Shown here piece by piece: positions 8,147-18,223 of a stretch of DNA of 64,000 nucleotides (the first letter of the stretch is position 1; each line of letters opens with the position of its first letter). The stretch is taken from positions 434,001-498,000 of the forward strand of contig NC_005027.1 in the NCBI RefSeq assembly GCF_000196115.1. The letters are read 5' to 3'. The notes beneath the pieces are model-generated. The model made no database searches. It saw nothing but the letters and a program-made list of their open reading frames with translations, and was not told where the DNA came from. Source of the stretch: Rhodopirellula baltica SH 1 (GTDB taxonomy: Bacteria > Planctomycetota > Planctomycetia > Pirellulales > Pirellulaceae). The translations under genes were made by a program, and so were the position numbers.

Positions 8147-10654
8147 TCAGAGGGCTTCGAACATCCGTCGAAGTGCGTCGCGGTGGGCTTCTTCGTCGAA
8201 CGGGTTGGCCAGCGGTTGTGGAGAATCGGTTGACTTGGTCTCGATGGATTGGCCGGACGTTTCGAATCGCTCGAACGTTTCGCTGTGTTCGAAGCCACGG
8301 GCGATACGTGAGGTCCCGTCGGATCCGTTCCACTGGGTCAGCGAGTCAGTCGTATGCCAAGTGCCGCCAGGTTGTGTGACATAGATGCGAACCGTGTCTT
8401 CGCCGCCGGCGGAGGCTTTGGCCGTGACATCGTCGAATCCAACCGCTGTGGCTCGGTAGCCACTGCTGCTGATGGTTGCTTGCGTTTGCGAGATCGACAT
8501 CACGTCATCTGCGGCGGAGTCACCAAGGTCGGCGGAGTCATGGCCGCCGGCTTCAGCGTAGGCATAGACTCGTTCGAACCCGAACACGGCTTGTGTCTGC
8601 GTGTCGCTGCGAAGCGAGCTGAATTGTGGCCGGATGACCAAGCGATCATCGCCGGCTGAATCGTTGAGGTGTGCCGAGTCTTCGCCGCCGGAGGTTGCGT
8701 GGGCGAATAGTTTGGGAACGTTGTCCACGCGGAACTCAAAGCCGACACCGGACATGCGAGCCGTTTGGCTGGACGCGGTGAGCACGTCGTCGCCGGTGCT
8801 GTCGTACATTGTTGCATGATCGAGTCCGCCTCCTCCAACGAAGGAGATGTTTTCGAAGCCGCGGATTTCGATCACACCGCCGAGGAATGTCAGGCGACTG
8901 ACTCCGTCTCCGCTGCTGGGTGGACGAAGAAGCAGACTTTCAGCTTCCGCGGATCCCATGATTCGAAGCACGTCACCGCCCTCGCCACCGTTGATGACAA
9001 TCGGTTCGGTTGTGTCGAGCGTGTAACTGCCGCTCGCATCGGAGAGAAGCGTTTCGCCATTGATTCCACCGCCAACGGAAGACGTGAGGCCTCGCAGGTC
9101 CAAGACAACTTCGTCGGATCCGGAGGTGCCCTGGTATTCGCTGACCAGCGAATTGGCGGGCGGGGCGGGATCCGGCGTTGGGTTGGGTGATGGATCCGGA
9201 GTTGGTTCGGGCGTCGGAGTTGGGCTGGGATTCGTTGGCGGCGTTGGATCCGGCGTGGGGACAGGATCCGGTTCGGACACGCTGAACGCGAGAGCGGCTT
9301 CCAAGTTCAATGTTTTGTACTGAATCCCGGTGACCGGATCGGTGTGTTGATCCGCGGTTTCGTTGAGTCGAGCCAGGATGGAATCGACGGTTGGTGACAT
9401 TCCCGCATCCGTCATGGCTTGGCGAACCAGCACAGAAGCCCCAGCGATTTGTGGGCTGGCCATGCTCGTGCCACTGAGCAATGCGTAGTCGTTCGCAAAC
9501 CCGTCTGCGCCGTAAACATGTTCGGGAACGCTGCTGCGAACGGCCTGTCCACCAGTGGTCAAAATGCCGTCTTCGCGTTGTGAGAAATCACTGAGCATAT
9601 TGTTCGGATCCACTGATCCAACGCCGACGACATATTGGCTGGATGCCGGGTACATCAACGCGTCAGCGTTCTGATGATCCATCGTCGCGTAGGAGTTGCC
9701 TGCCGCAGCGAAGACCATGATGTTGTTTTCATACAGCGTTTGCAGTTCGTCTTCGAGCATCGCCATCGCGTCGAATCGATTGGCGTCGGTGAGCTCGGTT
9801 CCCAGCGACATATTTACTGTCGTGATTGGGTTTTCGAACGTGTCGTGGTTTTCGATCACCCACTGTAAAGCGGATTCGATCCACTGAAGGTTGCCGTTTC
9901 CCGCATCGTCAAAAACCCTCAGTCCGACCAAATCGGCTCCGGGAGCGAGGCCTTGGAAGGCTTGGCCAGAATCCAAGTAGCCGTCTCCGCCGATTATCCC
10001 AGCCACGTGTGATCCGTGGTATCCGGCTGGAGCATCGTCGTATGGATTGTCGTCGTTTTCAGCGAAGTCGTAGCCGCCGACGACTCGGTAGCCGGGCCCG
10101 TAGCCACCTCCCAGTGCGACATGGTCATAGGCGATGCCGCTGTCGATGACCGCGATGGTTTGACCGCTCCCATCCAGTGCTCCCGTTTCAGCGTCCCCAG
10201 CGAGTGCCCCGCCTTCTTGCCTCAGCGATTGAGCTTGATCGAACAGTGATCCTGATGATTGCCCGTCGACAATGCTGTCGAAATTCAGGCCGGATGGACC
10301 GTCGACGGAGGTGTCTGTGTCGGAATGGCTCGGCAAACCGCCGTTTGAAGTGCCGGGAAACAGCGGGCCGACGGGAAAGGCGTCCGCAGCGGTTGCGCCG
10401 GGCAGTGGTGTGATTGCGGGGGCGACAGGAATGGAGGCGGGGGCCGCCGTTCCGGTGGCCGGGATCGGCAGCACATCGGCTGGGCAAGCTGGCAATGGTT
10501 GGGTCGGATCCGCCCATTCGGCCAACCAAGCTCCCATCAAAGACGCAGAGAGAGCCAATCGTTCTTCGCAGGGCTGGATTGCCGGCGATGGCAATTCCAG
10601 GGCGTCAGAATCCGTCAAGTTTGGATTCGATGGCGAATGAGATGAATTGGACAT
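8147..10654 (-). CDS. Secreted subtilisin-like serine protease (S8 family)
   Basis: 835 residues. The catalytic triad is visible: Asp171 in TIAVIDSGIAYDH, His216 in GSHVAGIIGG and Ser397 in LSGTSMASPQ, with oxyanion Asn320 in FAAAGNS. The N-terminus has no classical signal peptide but contains CEERLALSAS (about residues 29-38), a divergent form of the LExRxLLA motif seen on other surface proteins here. After the catalytic domain comes a Pro-Thr-Asp linker (about 465-500), then about 330 residues of Asp/Gly/Ser-rich beta-type sequence resembling parallel-beta or RTX-like modules. Likely an exported or surface-attached endopeptidase; substrate unknown. Confidence 0.9.
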   Translation of the reverse strand: MSNSSHSPSNPNLTDSDALELPSPAIQPCEERLALSASLMGAWLAEWADPTQPLPACPADVLPIPATGTAAPASIPVAPAITPLPGATAADAFPVGPLFPGTSNGGLPSHSDTDTSVDGPSGLNFDSIVDGQSSGSLFDQAQSLRQEGGALAGDAETGALDGSGQTIAVIDSGIAYDHVALGGGYGPGYRVVGGYDFAENDDNPYDDAPAGYHGSHVAGIIGGDGYLDSGQAFQGLAPGADLVGLRVFDDAGNGNLQWIESALQWVIENHDTFENPITTVNMSLGTELTDANRFDAMAMLEDELQTLYENNIMVFAAAGNSYATMDHQNADALMYPASSQYVVGVGSVDPNNMLSDFSQREDGILTTGGQAVRSSVPEHVYGADGFANDYALLSGTSMASPQIAGASVLVRQAMTDAGMSPTVDSILARLNETADQHTDPVTGIQYKTLNLEAALAFSVSEPDPVPTPDPTPPTNPSPTPTPEPTPDPSPNPTPDPAPPANSLVSEYQGTSGSDEVVLDLRGLTSSVGGGINGETLLSDASGSYTLDTTEPIVINGGEGGDVLRIMGSAEAESLLLRPPSSGDGVSRLTFLGGVIEIRGFENISFVGGGGLDHATMYDSTGDDVLTASSQTARMSGVGFEFRVDNVPKLFAHATSGGEDSAHLNDSAGDDRLVIRPQFSSLRSDTQTQAVFGFERVYAYAEAGGHDSADLGDSAADDVMSISQTQATISSSGYRATAVGFDDVTAKASAGGEDTVRIYVTQPGGTWHTTDSLTQWNGSDGTSRIARGFEHSETFERFETSGQSIETKSTDSPQPLANPFDEEAHRDALRRMFEAL

Positions 10655-11158
10655 CGGGTGGGTCGGTTCGATTTGGCTGGCGCAGAAATGTTTTTCAAAG
10701 GTAGGTCACAGAACGTTGCCGGCACCCGAGAGCCGGGGGGCGAATAGTGAGTCGTGCACCTTCGCTGCGTTCCAAGCGAATTTTCGAGCTGTGTGGATTG
10801 GGCAAAGAGGGTGAACCGAACCGGCTGTCGTCAATTTTTTGGTTTTTGATGAGCCCATTTGGAACTTTTTGCCCTCACAATCCGTCCAACCGCGACCAAC
10901 CCATCGTTTTTGTTCGCTCGGACCAACCAAAGATTGATAAAGGCGGTGGTCTAGGTAAGATGGCCTTGCTTTTCAAATTTTCGCACCCGCCCAAAGTTTT
11001 TGGATTACGCTGGCGGTCCCGGCCGTGGAAGCGGTTTGCGGGAGCCCGTTCTAACTTTGCGCGGACGCTGAGATGCCCGTCGATATCGGGGCATTTTGAC
11101 GAACGCGAAGACCCATCACATCGACCCAGCCCAACCATTCGAATTGCCGAGAAAACAG
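10655..11158. other. Divergent intergenic region between protease and surface protein
   Basis: The protease gene (leftward) and the large surface protein gene (rightward) diverge from here, so both promoters should lie inside. Open frames across it look like chance frames. No operator or RNA structure was recognised. Confidence 0.5.
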
Positions 11159-14100
11159 ATGAAAAATCTGCGTCAACTGCTTCGCAGCGTGAGCCCGTCG
11201 TCATCACGAAAGCGAAGCGAAGACCGGTCGCGCTCTAACCGTTCGAACAAGCGTCGTCTGCTAAGCGAATCGCTTGAAACTCGACAATTGCTGGCTGGTG
11301 ACGTCCCCTCGGTGGTCGATGCTGCTCCGGAAGGCGAAGCCACATACGCTGTCGCTCACAACTACTGGCGAGCCTACGACGTTGACAACAACAAATATGT
11401 GACGGCACTGGACGCGTTGATGGTGATCAATCACCTCAACAGTCATGGCGAAGGCGAGCCCCTGTCGGGATCCGATGAGTTCACTGGTTTCGTCGATGTG
11501 ACCGGTGACAATCGAGTGACGGCCTTGGACGCTCTGAGTGTCATCAATGCTCTGAATCGCGGTGAAGGCGAAGCCGACATGCCGTTGGTTGAGTTTGTGC
11601 TGGCAGCCCGCAACCTGGATGACACGCTGGTCGACAACACGACCGGCGCAACCGATGTCCTTCCTGACGACAATGTCGAACTGACCTACAACGTCGACGT
11701 CAACGAAGTCTTCAAGTTGGAAGTCGGCGTCAAGGATCTGCGTGGGTTCAGTGCCACGGGTGTCTTCCGAGCTGTCACCGACATCATCATTGATCAATCC
11801 GATGTGCTCGAGCCAGCCGTTGGCGAAGTTCAAAGCATCGTCTTTGACAACACGGTCCTAAACTCTCCGCTCGAAGGCAATATCACGTTCTCGTTTGCGG
11901 ACAATCCGTCCGTTACCGTGACGCGGTCTTTGAACGACTTCATTGGCGGCAGCCTTGGCAATGGTTCGAACAATCTCGAAGAGATCATTGCTCAGCTAAG
12001 TCCTCTGGTCGGATCAGCTGATGATGTCGACGTGCAATCGAGCATCAACACGAGTGCGGGTGGTCCAAGTGGTGGTGGCTCCTACACGATGGAGATCAAC
12101 TACAGCGGTCCTGACTTGATCAACGTAAACATGCCTCAATTGCAGGCTGTCTTAGAGGTCAACGGAACCGCCCAACCAGTCAATCTGTCGCAGATCAACG
12201 TTCAGAATCCGGACGGTTCTTTCAATAGCACCCCAATCCTTCGTGCGTTGGAATTGAACACGCGGAATGCAGGAAATGCCGGCGTCTATGGGCAGACCCG
12301 TTCGTTTGGCTCGTTTGAGCTCGGCGAGGACTTGGGAAGCGGTTTGGTCGATCTCTTCGATGAAATTGGCGTGCTCGGCCCTGGCGACAAAAGTTTGGCT
12401 CAGGAGTTGGGCTCTGAGTACAATCCAAATTTGGCTTATGATGCCTTCAGCATTCCAGTCCGTGCCGTTGTGCCGGCGACTGGCGTCAGCGTGAGCTTGG
12501 ATGCTCCCGATGAAGGTGACAAGGTTCTGATTTACGGCACCGAAGTCGGAAAAGAGAGCGTGCCTGACAACATGATTCAGTTGGACGCTTCATCGCGATT
12601 CATTCTGAATGTTTCCGGTGTCAGCACCGGTTTGACTGCTGCGAATAGCACGCTGAGTTTGACCGAAGACGATTCTGCCACGACGATCGATTTGGCGACG
12701 CTGAACTCAGGTAACCCAGCCGGAACGACCTACGCGATCTCATCGACGACTGAAAACTTGGGTGACTTCGCTCTCAATGGCAGCGTCGTTACCTACACAC
12801 CAGATGCCGATGCATTCGGCAATGGCGATCAACTGGTTTACACTGCGACGGACGGAACTGACACCGTCACCGGCACGATTGCTGTCACGATCGCGGGTGT
12901 GAATGATCCACCAACGTTGGTCGACGACACCGCAACCGTTGAACAGGGCGAAACTGCTCAGATCGATGTGCTGGCCAACGATAGTGCTGGCCCAGGCGAA
13001 AACAACGCTGACTTGGTGCTTCAAAGCCCGGCGACGGCGATCACCACGGCAAATGGTGGTTCGGCCATCATCGCCAACGGACAAATTAGCTACACCGCAC
13101 CGGCTGGGTTCTCTGGTTCGGATTCGTTCACTTACACCGTTGCTGACGGTGCGTTGACGGCAACCGCGAACGTGGTCGTCACGGTCACGAACAGCCAAAC
13201 CGGCATCAACGCGGCCAACAAGACCGTCACCATTGATGAGGACAACGGTGGTGGAGTCACAAGCGAAGTTTTGGTCGCCGACCTCAGCGATGACAATCTG
13301 ATCACGATCAATACCGGTGGTACCACTATCACCCTGGACGATGCGGTCATCACATCAGGAAATGGCAGCGTCCGGATCGACGGTGACCAGATCTTCTTCA
13401 CTCCGGCTCAAGACGATTTCGGTACCACGACGATCACTTACACCGCCAGCAATGACGGTACGGAAGGCGGCAGTGACACAGGCGTCATCACCGTCAACAT
13501 CACGGCCGACAACACGGACCTGACCGCCACAGCGGATGACTTCAGTGTCAACGAAGGTGCAACGGTTACTTTGGATGTGCTGGCGAACGATTTCGATGGT
13601 CCAGGCGAATCGGGCGTTTTGACGATCACTGCGGTGGGCACTCCGAATTTCGGAACTGCGACAATCACCCAGAACGGCACGCGAATCAGTTACACCTCGA
13701 CCGGTTCAGCAGCCGATGGCGATGACTCGTTCACCTACACCATCAGTGATGGCCAAGGTGGCACCTCAACGGCCGTCGTGAACATCGACATCCAAGACGT
13801 CTTGGATGCTCCGATTGCTGGCAACGGATCGGAAACCATCGATGAAGACTCCGGAACGTTCACGTTCAACCTGAACGATTTGGTCACGCTCGAAGGAACC
13901 GACTCGGTCACCTTCAGCAAAGTCAGCGGCACCGACGCAATCGGAACATCGACTGTCGCAGCGAACGGGACATTGACCTTCAATCCTGTTCTGAACGCTA
14001 ACGGCACTGCAACAATCGTTTATCGTGCGACCAGCACGCAAGGGTCGCAGTTGTCCGATGAGGGCACTCTCACGATCAGCGTGACACCAGTCAACGATGC

Positions 14101-15727
14101 ACCCACAGCCACGAACCGCACCGTTACGGTGTTGGAAGACAACAGCATCGACATTGACCTGAATGGCAATGTCGCTGACATCGATAGCACTGGTTTGGTC
14201 ATCACCGTTGCGTCGAATCCGGGCAACGGAACGGCAACTGCGATCGGCAACGGCCAGATTCGCTACACGCCAGTTGCTGACTTCAACGGCCAGGATTCGT
14301 TCACCTACCAAGTCACCGATGGCAACTTGACCGCGACCGCGACGGTCACGGTCAATGTGACCGACGTGGTATCGCCACCGGTTGCTAACAACGGTTCGTT
14401 GTCGGCTACCGAAGATGCGGGAGCCGTGACGTTGGATCTGTCGACGTTGATCAACCTGGACTCGGGTGACTCGGCAACCGTCACGATCACCACAGCACCC
14501 ACCAACGGCACAGCGAATGTCAGTGGCACTTCAGGCGATTTGACCAATTCGACGCTGTCCTACACGCCAAGTGCTGATTACTTCGGAAGTGATTCGCTGG
14601 TCTACACGGTCACCAACTCGCAAGGTGCGACCGATACCGGCACCATCAGTATCTCAGTGGCTGGTGTGAACGATGCTCCAGTCGCGGGCAACGACACCGC
14701 GACCACGGTTCGCAACCGAGCGGTTACGATCGACGTGCTTTCAAACGATTCACTTGGACCAGCCAACGAGAATCAAACCGCGACGGTTACCGTGCCTACT
14801 CAACCGGCCAACGGAACGGTCACGGTCAATGCCAACAACGAACTGGTCTTCACGCCAGCGACGGACTTTGTTGGCACCGCGACGATCACTTATCAGCTCA
14901 GCGATGGTGATTTAACCGACACTGCGACCGTGGAAGTCACCGTCAACGATTTCAGCCCATCGGTGATCTCCGGTCAGCTGTTCGTCGACGGGATCATGAA
15001 CATCCGCGATGTGATCGACAACGGTGCCGATCCGGTCCGCAACGGTGTTCGCGATCCGGGTGAGACCGCTCTTGGTGGCGTCGCAGTCCGTTTGGTGTCG
15101 GCCGCTTCGCAAAATGAATTGGGCGTCGATATCGATCAAGTGGTGCTGACAAATTTGGACGGTGAATACACCTTCGAAGACGTTGCACCGGGCAGCTACC
15201 AAGTGATTTACAACTTGCCCAACAATGCTGTCGCCGCCGGTGAAGCAGCCGACGGAATCATTCCAATCGAAATCGGTTCCGATGGCGGAGCGTCACCCGT
15301 CGGATCGTTCGCCTTTGCGACATTGGGTGATGCCGGGCAAGGCAACAGTTCCATCTTGTCGACCAATACCAACGGCGGCAACGGTTTGCCAAGCGGCGTT
15401 GATCCAGGCGAAGGTGGATTCATCAATCTGGTCGACGGTGCACAGACAATGTTCTTGGCCGGTAGCGGGTTCGACGGAGTGGCTTACGCTGAATTGGCGA
15501 TGAACCGCAACAATGATGCAGCCTTGCTCACGATCATCGAAGAAGACGGCGACGTCCGTACCGCTCAGGTCGACGGTGATCACTTGCGAGTGAACCGAAG
15601 CGGCACATCCGTCCAGTTGCTCGGCGGCGTGGATGATTTCGATTTCGACGCCAGCCTCGAAGATTTGATTGAAAGCGAATACCCCGCTTTCCGAGACGCG
15701 ATTGATATGATCCTCGGCAACAGCTGA
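11159..15727 (+). CDS. Large surface protein: LEPR-XLL N-terminus, dockerin-like repeats, Ig/cadherin-like modules, SdrD_B-like end
   Basis: About 1522 residues from ATG 11159; a longer frame from 11096 exists, but MKNLRQLLRSVSP begins the typical basic leader. The leader ends in LSESLETRQLLAGD, the LEPR-XLL-type motif. Two dockerin-type calcium loops follow (DVDNNKYVTALDALMVINHL and DVTGDNRVTALDALSVINAL). About six or seven repeated modules of roughly 95 residues resemble Big_9/cadherin-like domains (VNDAPxxxxD..., DxFTYTVxDG). Near the C-terminus a prealbumin-like SdrD_B/CNA-B module is visible (GEYTFEDVAPGSYQVIYNLP). A strong terminator follows 30 bases after the stop. Probably exported and cell-surface; adhesive or scaffolding role is inferred. 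Confidence 0.85.
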   Translation: MKNLRQLLRSVSPSSSRKRSEDRSRSNRSNKRRLLSESLETRQLLAGDVPSVVDAAPEGEATYAVAHNYWRAYDVDNNKYVTALDALMVINHLNSHGEGEPLSGSDEFTGFVDVTGDNRVTALDALSVINALNRGEGEADMPLVEFVLAARNLDDTLVDNTTGATDVLPDDNVELTYNVDVNEVFKLEVGVKDLRGFSATGVFRAVTDIIIDQSDVLEPAVGEVQSIVFDNTVLNSPLEGNITFSFADNPSVTVTRSLNDFIGGSLGNGSNNLEEIIAQLSPLVGSADDVDVQSSINTSAGGPSGGGSYTMEINYSGPDLINVNMPQLQAVLEVNGTAQPVNLSQINVQNPDGSFNSTPILRALELNTRNAGNAGVYGQTRSFGSFELGEDLGSGLVDLFDEIGVLGPGDKSLAQELGSEYNPNLAYDAFSIPVRAVVPATGVSVSLDAPDEGDKVLIYGTEVGKESVPDNMIQLDASSRFILNVSGVSTGLTAANSTLSLTEDDSATTIDLATLNSGNPAGTTYAISSTTENLGDFALNGSVVTYTPDADAFGNGDQLVYTATDGTDTVTGTIAVTIAGVNDPPTLVDDTATVEQGETAQIDVLANDSAGPGENNADLVLQSPATAITTANGGSAIIANGQISYTAPAGFSGSDSFTYTVADGALTATANVVVTVTNSQTGINAANKTVTIDEDNGGGVTSEVLVADLSDDNLITINTGGTTITLDDAVITSGNGSVRIDGDQIFFTPAQDDFGTTTITYTASNDGTEGGSDTGVITVNITADNTDLTATADDFSVNEGATVTLDVLANDFDGPGESGVLTITAVGTPNFGTATITQNGTRISYTSTGSAADGDDSFTYTISDGQGGTSTAVVNIDIQDVLDAPIAGNGSETIDEDSGTFTFNLNDLVTLEGTDSVTFSKVSGTDAIGTSTVAANGTLTFNPVLNANGTATIVYRATSTQGSQLSDEGTLTISVTPVNDAPTATNRTVTVLEDNSIDIDLNGNVADIDSTGLVITVASNPGNGTATAIGNGQIRYTPVADFNGQDSFTYQVTDGNLTATATVTVNVTDVVSPPVANNGSLSATEDAGAVTLDLSTLINLDSGDSATVTITTAPTNGTANVSGTSGDLTNSTLSYTPSADYFGSDSLVYTVTNSQGATDTGTISISVAGVNDAPVAGNDTATTVRNRAVTIDVLSNDSLGPANENQTATVTVPTQPANGTVTVNANNELVFTPATDFVGTATITYQLSDGDLTDTATVEVTVNDFSPSVISGQLFVDGIMNIRDVIDNGADPVRNGVRDPGETALGGVAVRLVSAASQNELGVDIDQVVLTNLDGEYTFEDVAPGSYQVIYNLPNNAVAAGEAADGIIPIEIGSDGGASPVGSFAFATLGDAGQGNSSILSTNTNGGNGLPSGVDPGEGGFINLVDGAQTMFLAGSGFDGVAYAELAMNRNNDAALLTIIEEDGDVRTAQVDGDHLRVNRSGTSVQLLGGVDDFDFDASLEDLIESEYPAFRDAIDMILGNS

Positions 15728-15754
15728 GTTAGATTTCAAACGACTAAATGACGA

Positions 15755-15788
15755 AAGCCCCGTCGGTTTAAACCGACGGGGTTTTTTC
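15755..15788 (+). terminator. Rho-independent terminator
   Basis: A perfect 12-base stem, CCCCGTCGGTTT (15758-15769) with AAACCGACGGGG (15770-15781), is followed by a T tract. The inner bases must open to form a loop. It lies just after the large surface protein gene. Confidence 0.9.
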
Positions 15789-16039
15789 GTGATGTACACC
15801 TCAATGATCACCTTTGGTTTGTGAACAATCGTCACAACCGGCAGGGATGACGCGATCGGCTAGCTTTCCCAACTTGATTCGAATTACCCGAAAGGAAACA
15901 ACTTCGATCCCCCCGGGTGCGAGTTATATAAGTTGCGACGTGGAGTTCGACTCGAGCTCCGGCAAAACCAACAGTCCAGGTAGAGGGGCACAACATTGCA
16001 ATGGCCCTCGCTCTTTTCGAACCCTTTGAGGTAACCCCA

Positions 16040-17803
16040 GTGAAGAAGTTGTTTTACTCTTTCGCGATTGCTTTGACCGCAATGGCTTATGGCACGACCG
16101 CCAACGCACAATGTTGTGGCGCACCTGTTCCTGCACCTGCCTGTGGCGGATGTGGCGCAGTTGTTTCTGCATCGCCAGCCGAAGGTGCTCCTGCTGCTGA
16201 TGCATCGGCAGCTCCCGCAGCTGTTGCTGAAGGTTGTGGCCCAGCCATGACGACTCAAACGATCATGGTGCCTCAACAGGTCACCGAGATGCAAACGGTC
16301 ACCGTGACCGAAATGAAACAAGAAACGCGTCAGCGTAACTACACCGTTGTGAAGTCGGTTCCTCGCACTGAGACTCGCACTCGCACTGTCACCAAGCAAG
16401 TTCCTCGTCAAGTTGTCAAGACTGAGGAATACACCGTGATGGTCCCGTCGACCAAGACGGAAGAGTACAGCGTGCAAGTTCCCGTGACGACGGAAGTCGA
16501 ACAGACTTACACCGTCATGGTTCCAAAGAAGAGCACCGTCGAAGAAACCTACACGGTTCAAGTTCCCGTCACGACGGAAGTCGACGTGCCTTACTCGGTT
16601 CAGGTTCCTTACACCGAAACCGCAACTCGCACCTACACCGTCAACGTTCCTTACACCGAAATGGTGTCGAAGAACTACACCGTTTGCGTTCCAGTGACTG
16701 AGCACGTCGAGCGTAGCTACACCGTTCGTGTTCCTTACACCGAACAAGTTGCTCAAACCTACACGGTTCGCGTTCCTTACACCGAAACCGTCGAGCAAAC
16801 CTACACCGTTCAAGTTCCTTACACAGAAACTTTGACCGCTTCGCGTACCGTGTGCAAACGCGTTCCAGTCACGAAGACCCGTACGGTCTGCAAAGACTTG
16901 GGTAGCTACCAGTGCGTGACAGAAGAAGTTCCTGCCAGCAATGGTTGTGGATCGAGCTGTGGCGGATGCGGTTCATGTGGCGGATGCTCCGACGCATGTG
17001 GATGTGGCAGCAGCTGTGGCGGATGTGCTCAAACGATCACCAAACGCGTTTGGGTTCCAAACTTGGTCAGCGAAGAAGTTCCTTACACCGAGTATGTGAG
17101 CGAGCGTTCGGAAGTTCCTTACACCTACACCGTTACCAAGTGCCGCGCTGAAACTCGCACTCGTCCCGTGACCGTTTGCAAGTACCGCAACGAAACGAAA
17201 ACCCGTATGGTCAACGTTACCAAGTGCCGTATGGAAACTCGTACTCGTACGGTTCCAGTGACTCGTATGACACGTGAAGTTCGCACCCGTCAGGTTGCTG
17301 TTCGCCGTTGCCGTCAAGAGCAACGCACGCAAGAGTACCAAGTCACCAAGTGCCGCACTGAGCAACGCGTTCGTAAAGAGCAACGCACCAGCTACACCAG
17401 CGAAACTCGCACTCGTTCGAAAGAAGTTTGCACGATGGTTGCCGAAACTCGTACTCGCATGGTTCCTCAAACGACTATGACGACCGAAGCTCGCACTCGT
17501 GAAGTCACCGTCATGGTTCCTGAAACCAAGACTCGTGAGTACACCGTCACCGAGTGTGATACCGTCACCGAAGAAGTTCCTTACACGGTCACCGTGATGG
17601 ATCAAGTCGAAGAAGAAAAGACCGAAGACTACACCGTTTGCGTGCCTGTCCAAGTTCAAAAAGAAGTCGAAGTCACTAAGACGATCATGGTTCCTCAAAC
17701 GGTTGAAGTTCCCGTTTCGAGCGGATGCGGATCGGCTGCTGGTAACGGCGGATGCAGCGGATGCGGTTCGGCCGCACCAGTCGCATCGGGCTGTGGCTGC
17801 TGA
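16040..17803 (+). CDS. YTV-repeat cell-wall protein
   Basis: About 587 residues from GTG 16040, chosen because TGAGG (16027-16031) sits eight bases ahead and the product then begins with a classic signal peptide (MKKLFYSFAIALTAMAYG, cleaved near TANA-QC). The mature protein is built of short repeats around YTV and VPYTE/VPVTE (about residues 90-290), then arginine-rich repeats (TRTRxVxVTKCRxETRTR, about 370-530). A Cys/Gly cluster sits near 305-335 and another at the C-terminus. YTV domains are known from Rhodopirellula wall proteins; the many cysteines suggest disulfide cross-linking of a proteinaceous wall. The coding strand is highly repetitive. A terminator follows. Confidence 0.92.
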   Translation: MKKLFYSFAIALTAMAYGTTANAQCCGAPVPAPACGGCGAVVSASPAEGAPAADASAAPAAVAEGCGPAMTTQTIMVPQQVTEMQTVTVTEMKQETRQRNYTVVKSVPRTETRTRTVTKQVPRQVVKTEEYTVMVPSTKTEEYSVQVPVTTEVEQTYTVMVPKKSTVEETYTVQVPVTTEVDVPYSVQVPYTETATRTYTVNVPYTEMVSKNYTVCVPVTEHVERSYTVRVPYTEQVAQTYTVRVPYTETVEQTYTVQVPYTETLTASRTVCKRVPVTKTRTVCKDLGSYQCVTEEVPASNGCGSSCGGCGSCGGCSDACGCGSSCGGCAQTITKRVWVPNLVSEEVPYTEYVSERSEVPYTYTVTKCRAETRTRPVTVCKYRNETKTRMVNVTKCRMETRTRTVPVTRMTREVRTRQVAVRRCRQEQRTQEYQVTKCRTEQRVRKEQRTSYTSETRTRSKEVCTMVAETRTRMVPQTTMTTEARTREVTVMVPETKTREYTVTECDTVTEEVPYTVTVMDQVEEEKTEDYTVCVPVQVQKEVEVTKTIMVPQTVEVPVSSGCGSAAGNGGCSGCGSAAPVASGCGC

Positions 17804-17866
17804 ATAACGGTTTTCGACAACTCGTCGAATTAGAACGATCTCTCACGTTCGCGTGAGTTCGAATGA

Positions 17867-17898
17867 GGCCAGCAATCTTCGGGTTGCTGGCCTTTTTT
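17867..17898 (+). terminator. Rho-independent terminator
   Basis: Stem GGCCAGCAA (17867-17875) pairs with TTGCTGGCC (17884-17892) and is followed by six T residues. An additional hairpin, CTCACG-TTCG-CGTGAG, lies just upstream at 17842-17857. Together they end the YTV transcript. Confidence 0.9.
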
Positions 17899-18223
17899 CG
17901 TTTCTCGGTGAAGCGACAAACTCATGCTGACTGATCGATCGCTTTGATCGACCTCTCCGTTGGCTGATCCTGAGCGGCTCGCAGAAGATCGGTGCATTTG
18001 TGTCTCTTATTTGTGACTTTTCCCCTGCTCGTTGTTGCTGGTTCAATACGCTGGAGTTTTGCAAGGTTTGTTGACCTTCCCGTGTGGGTGACGAATCCTG
18101 TGATTCACTCCATTCCTTTGCGACCCACATCGGGGGCATTGCTGAATGAGTCACGCTTCGTTCGGATACGCCAAGCGGAAGCGTTAGAATGAAACCAACC
18201 CGACACAGCGACGGAGGGATAGC
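17899..18223. other. Intergenic region before the dehydrogenase gene
   Basis: No gene is supported. The right end carries the dehydrogenase ribosome binding site (GGAGGG, about 18211-18216). No riboswitch or RNA gene was recognised. Confidence 0.5.
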
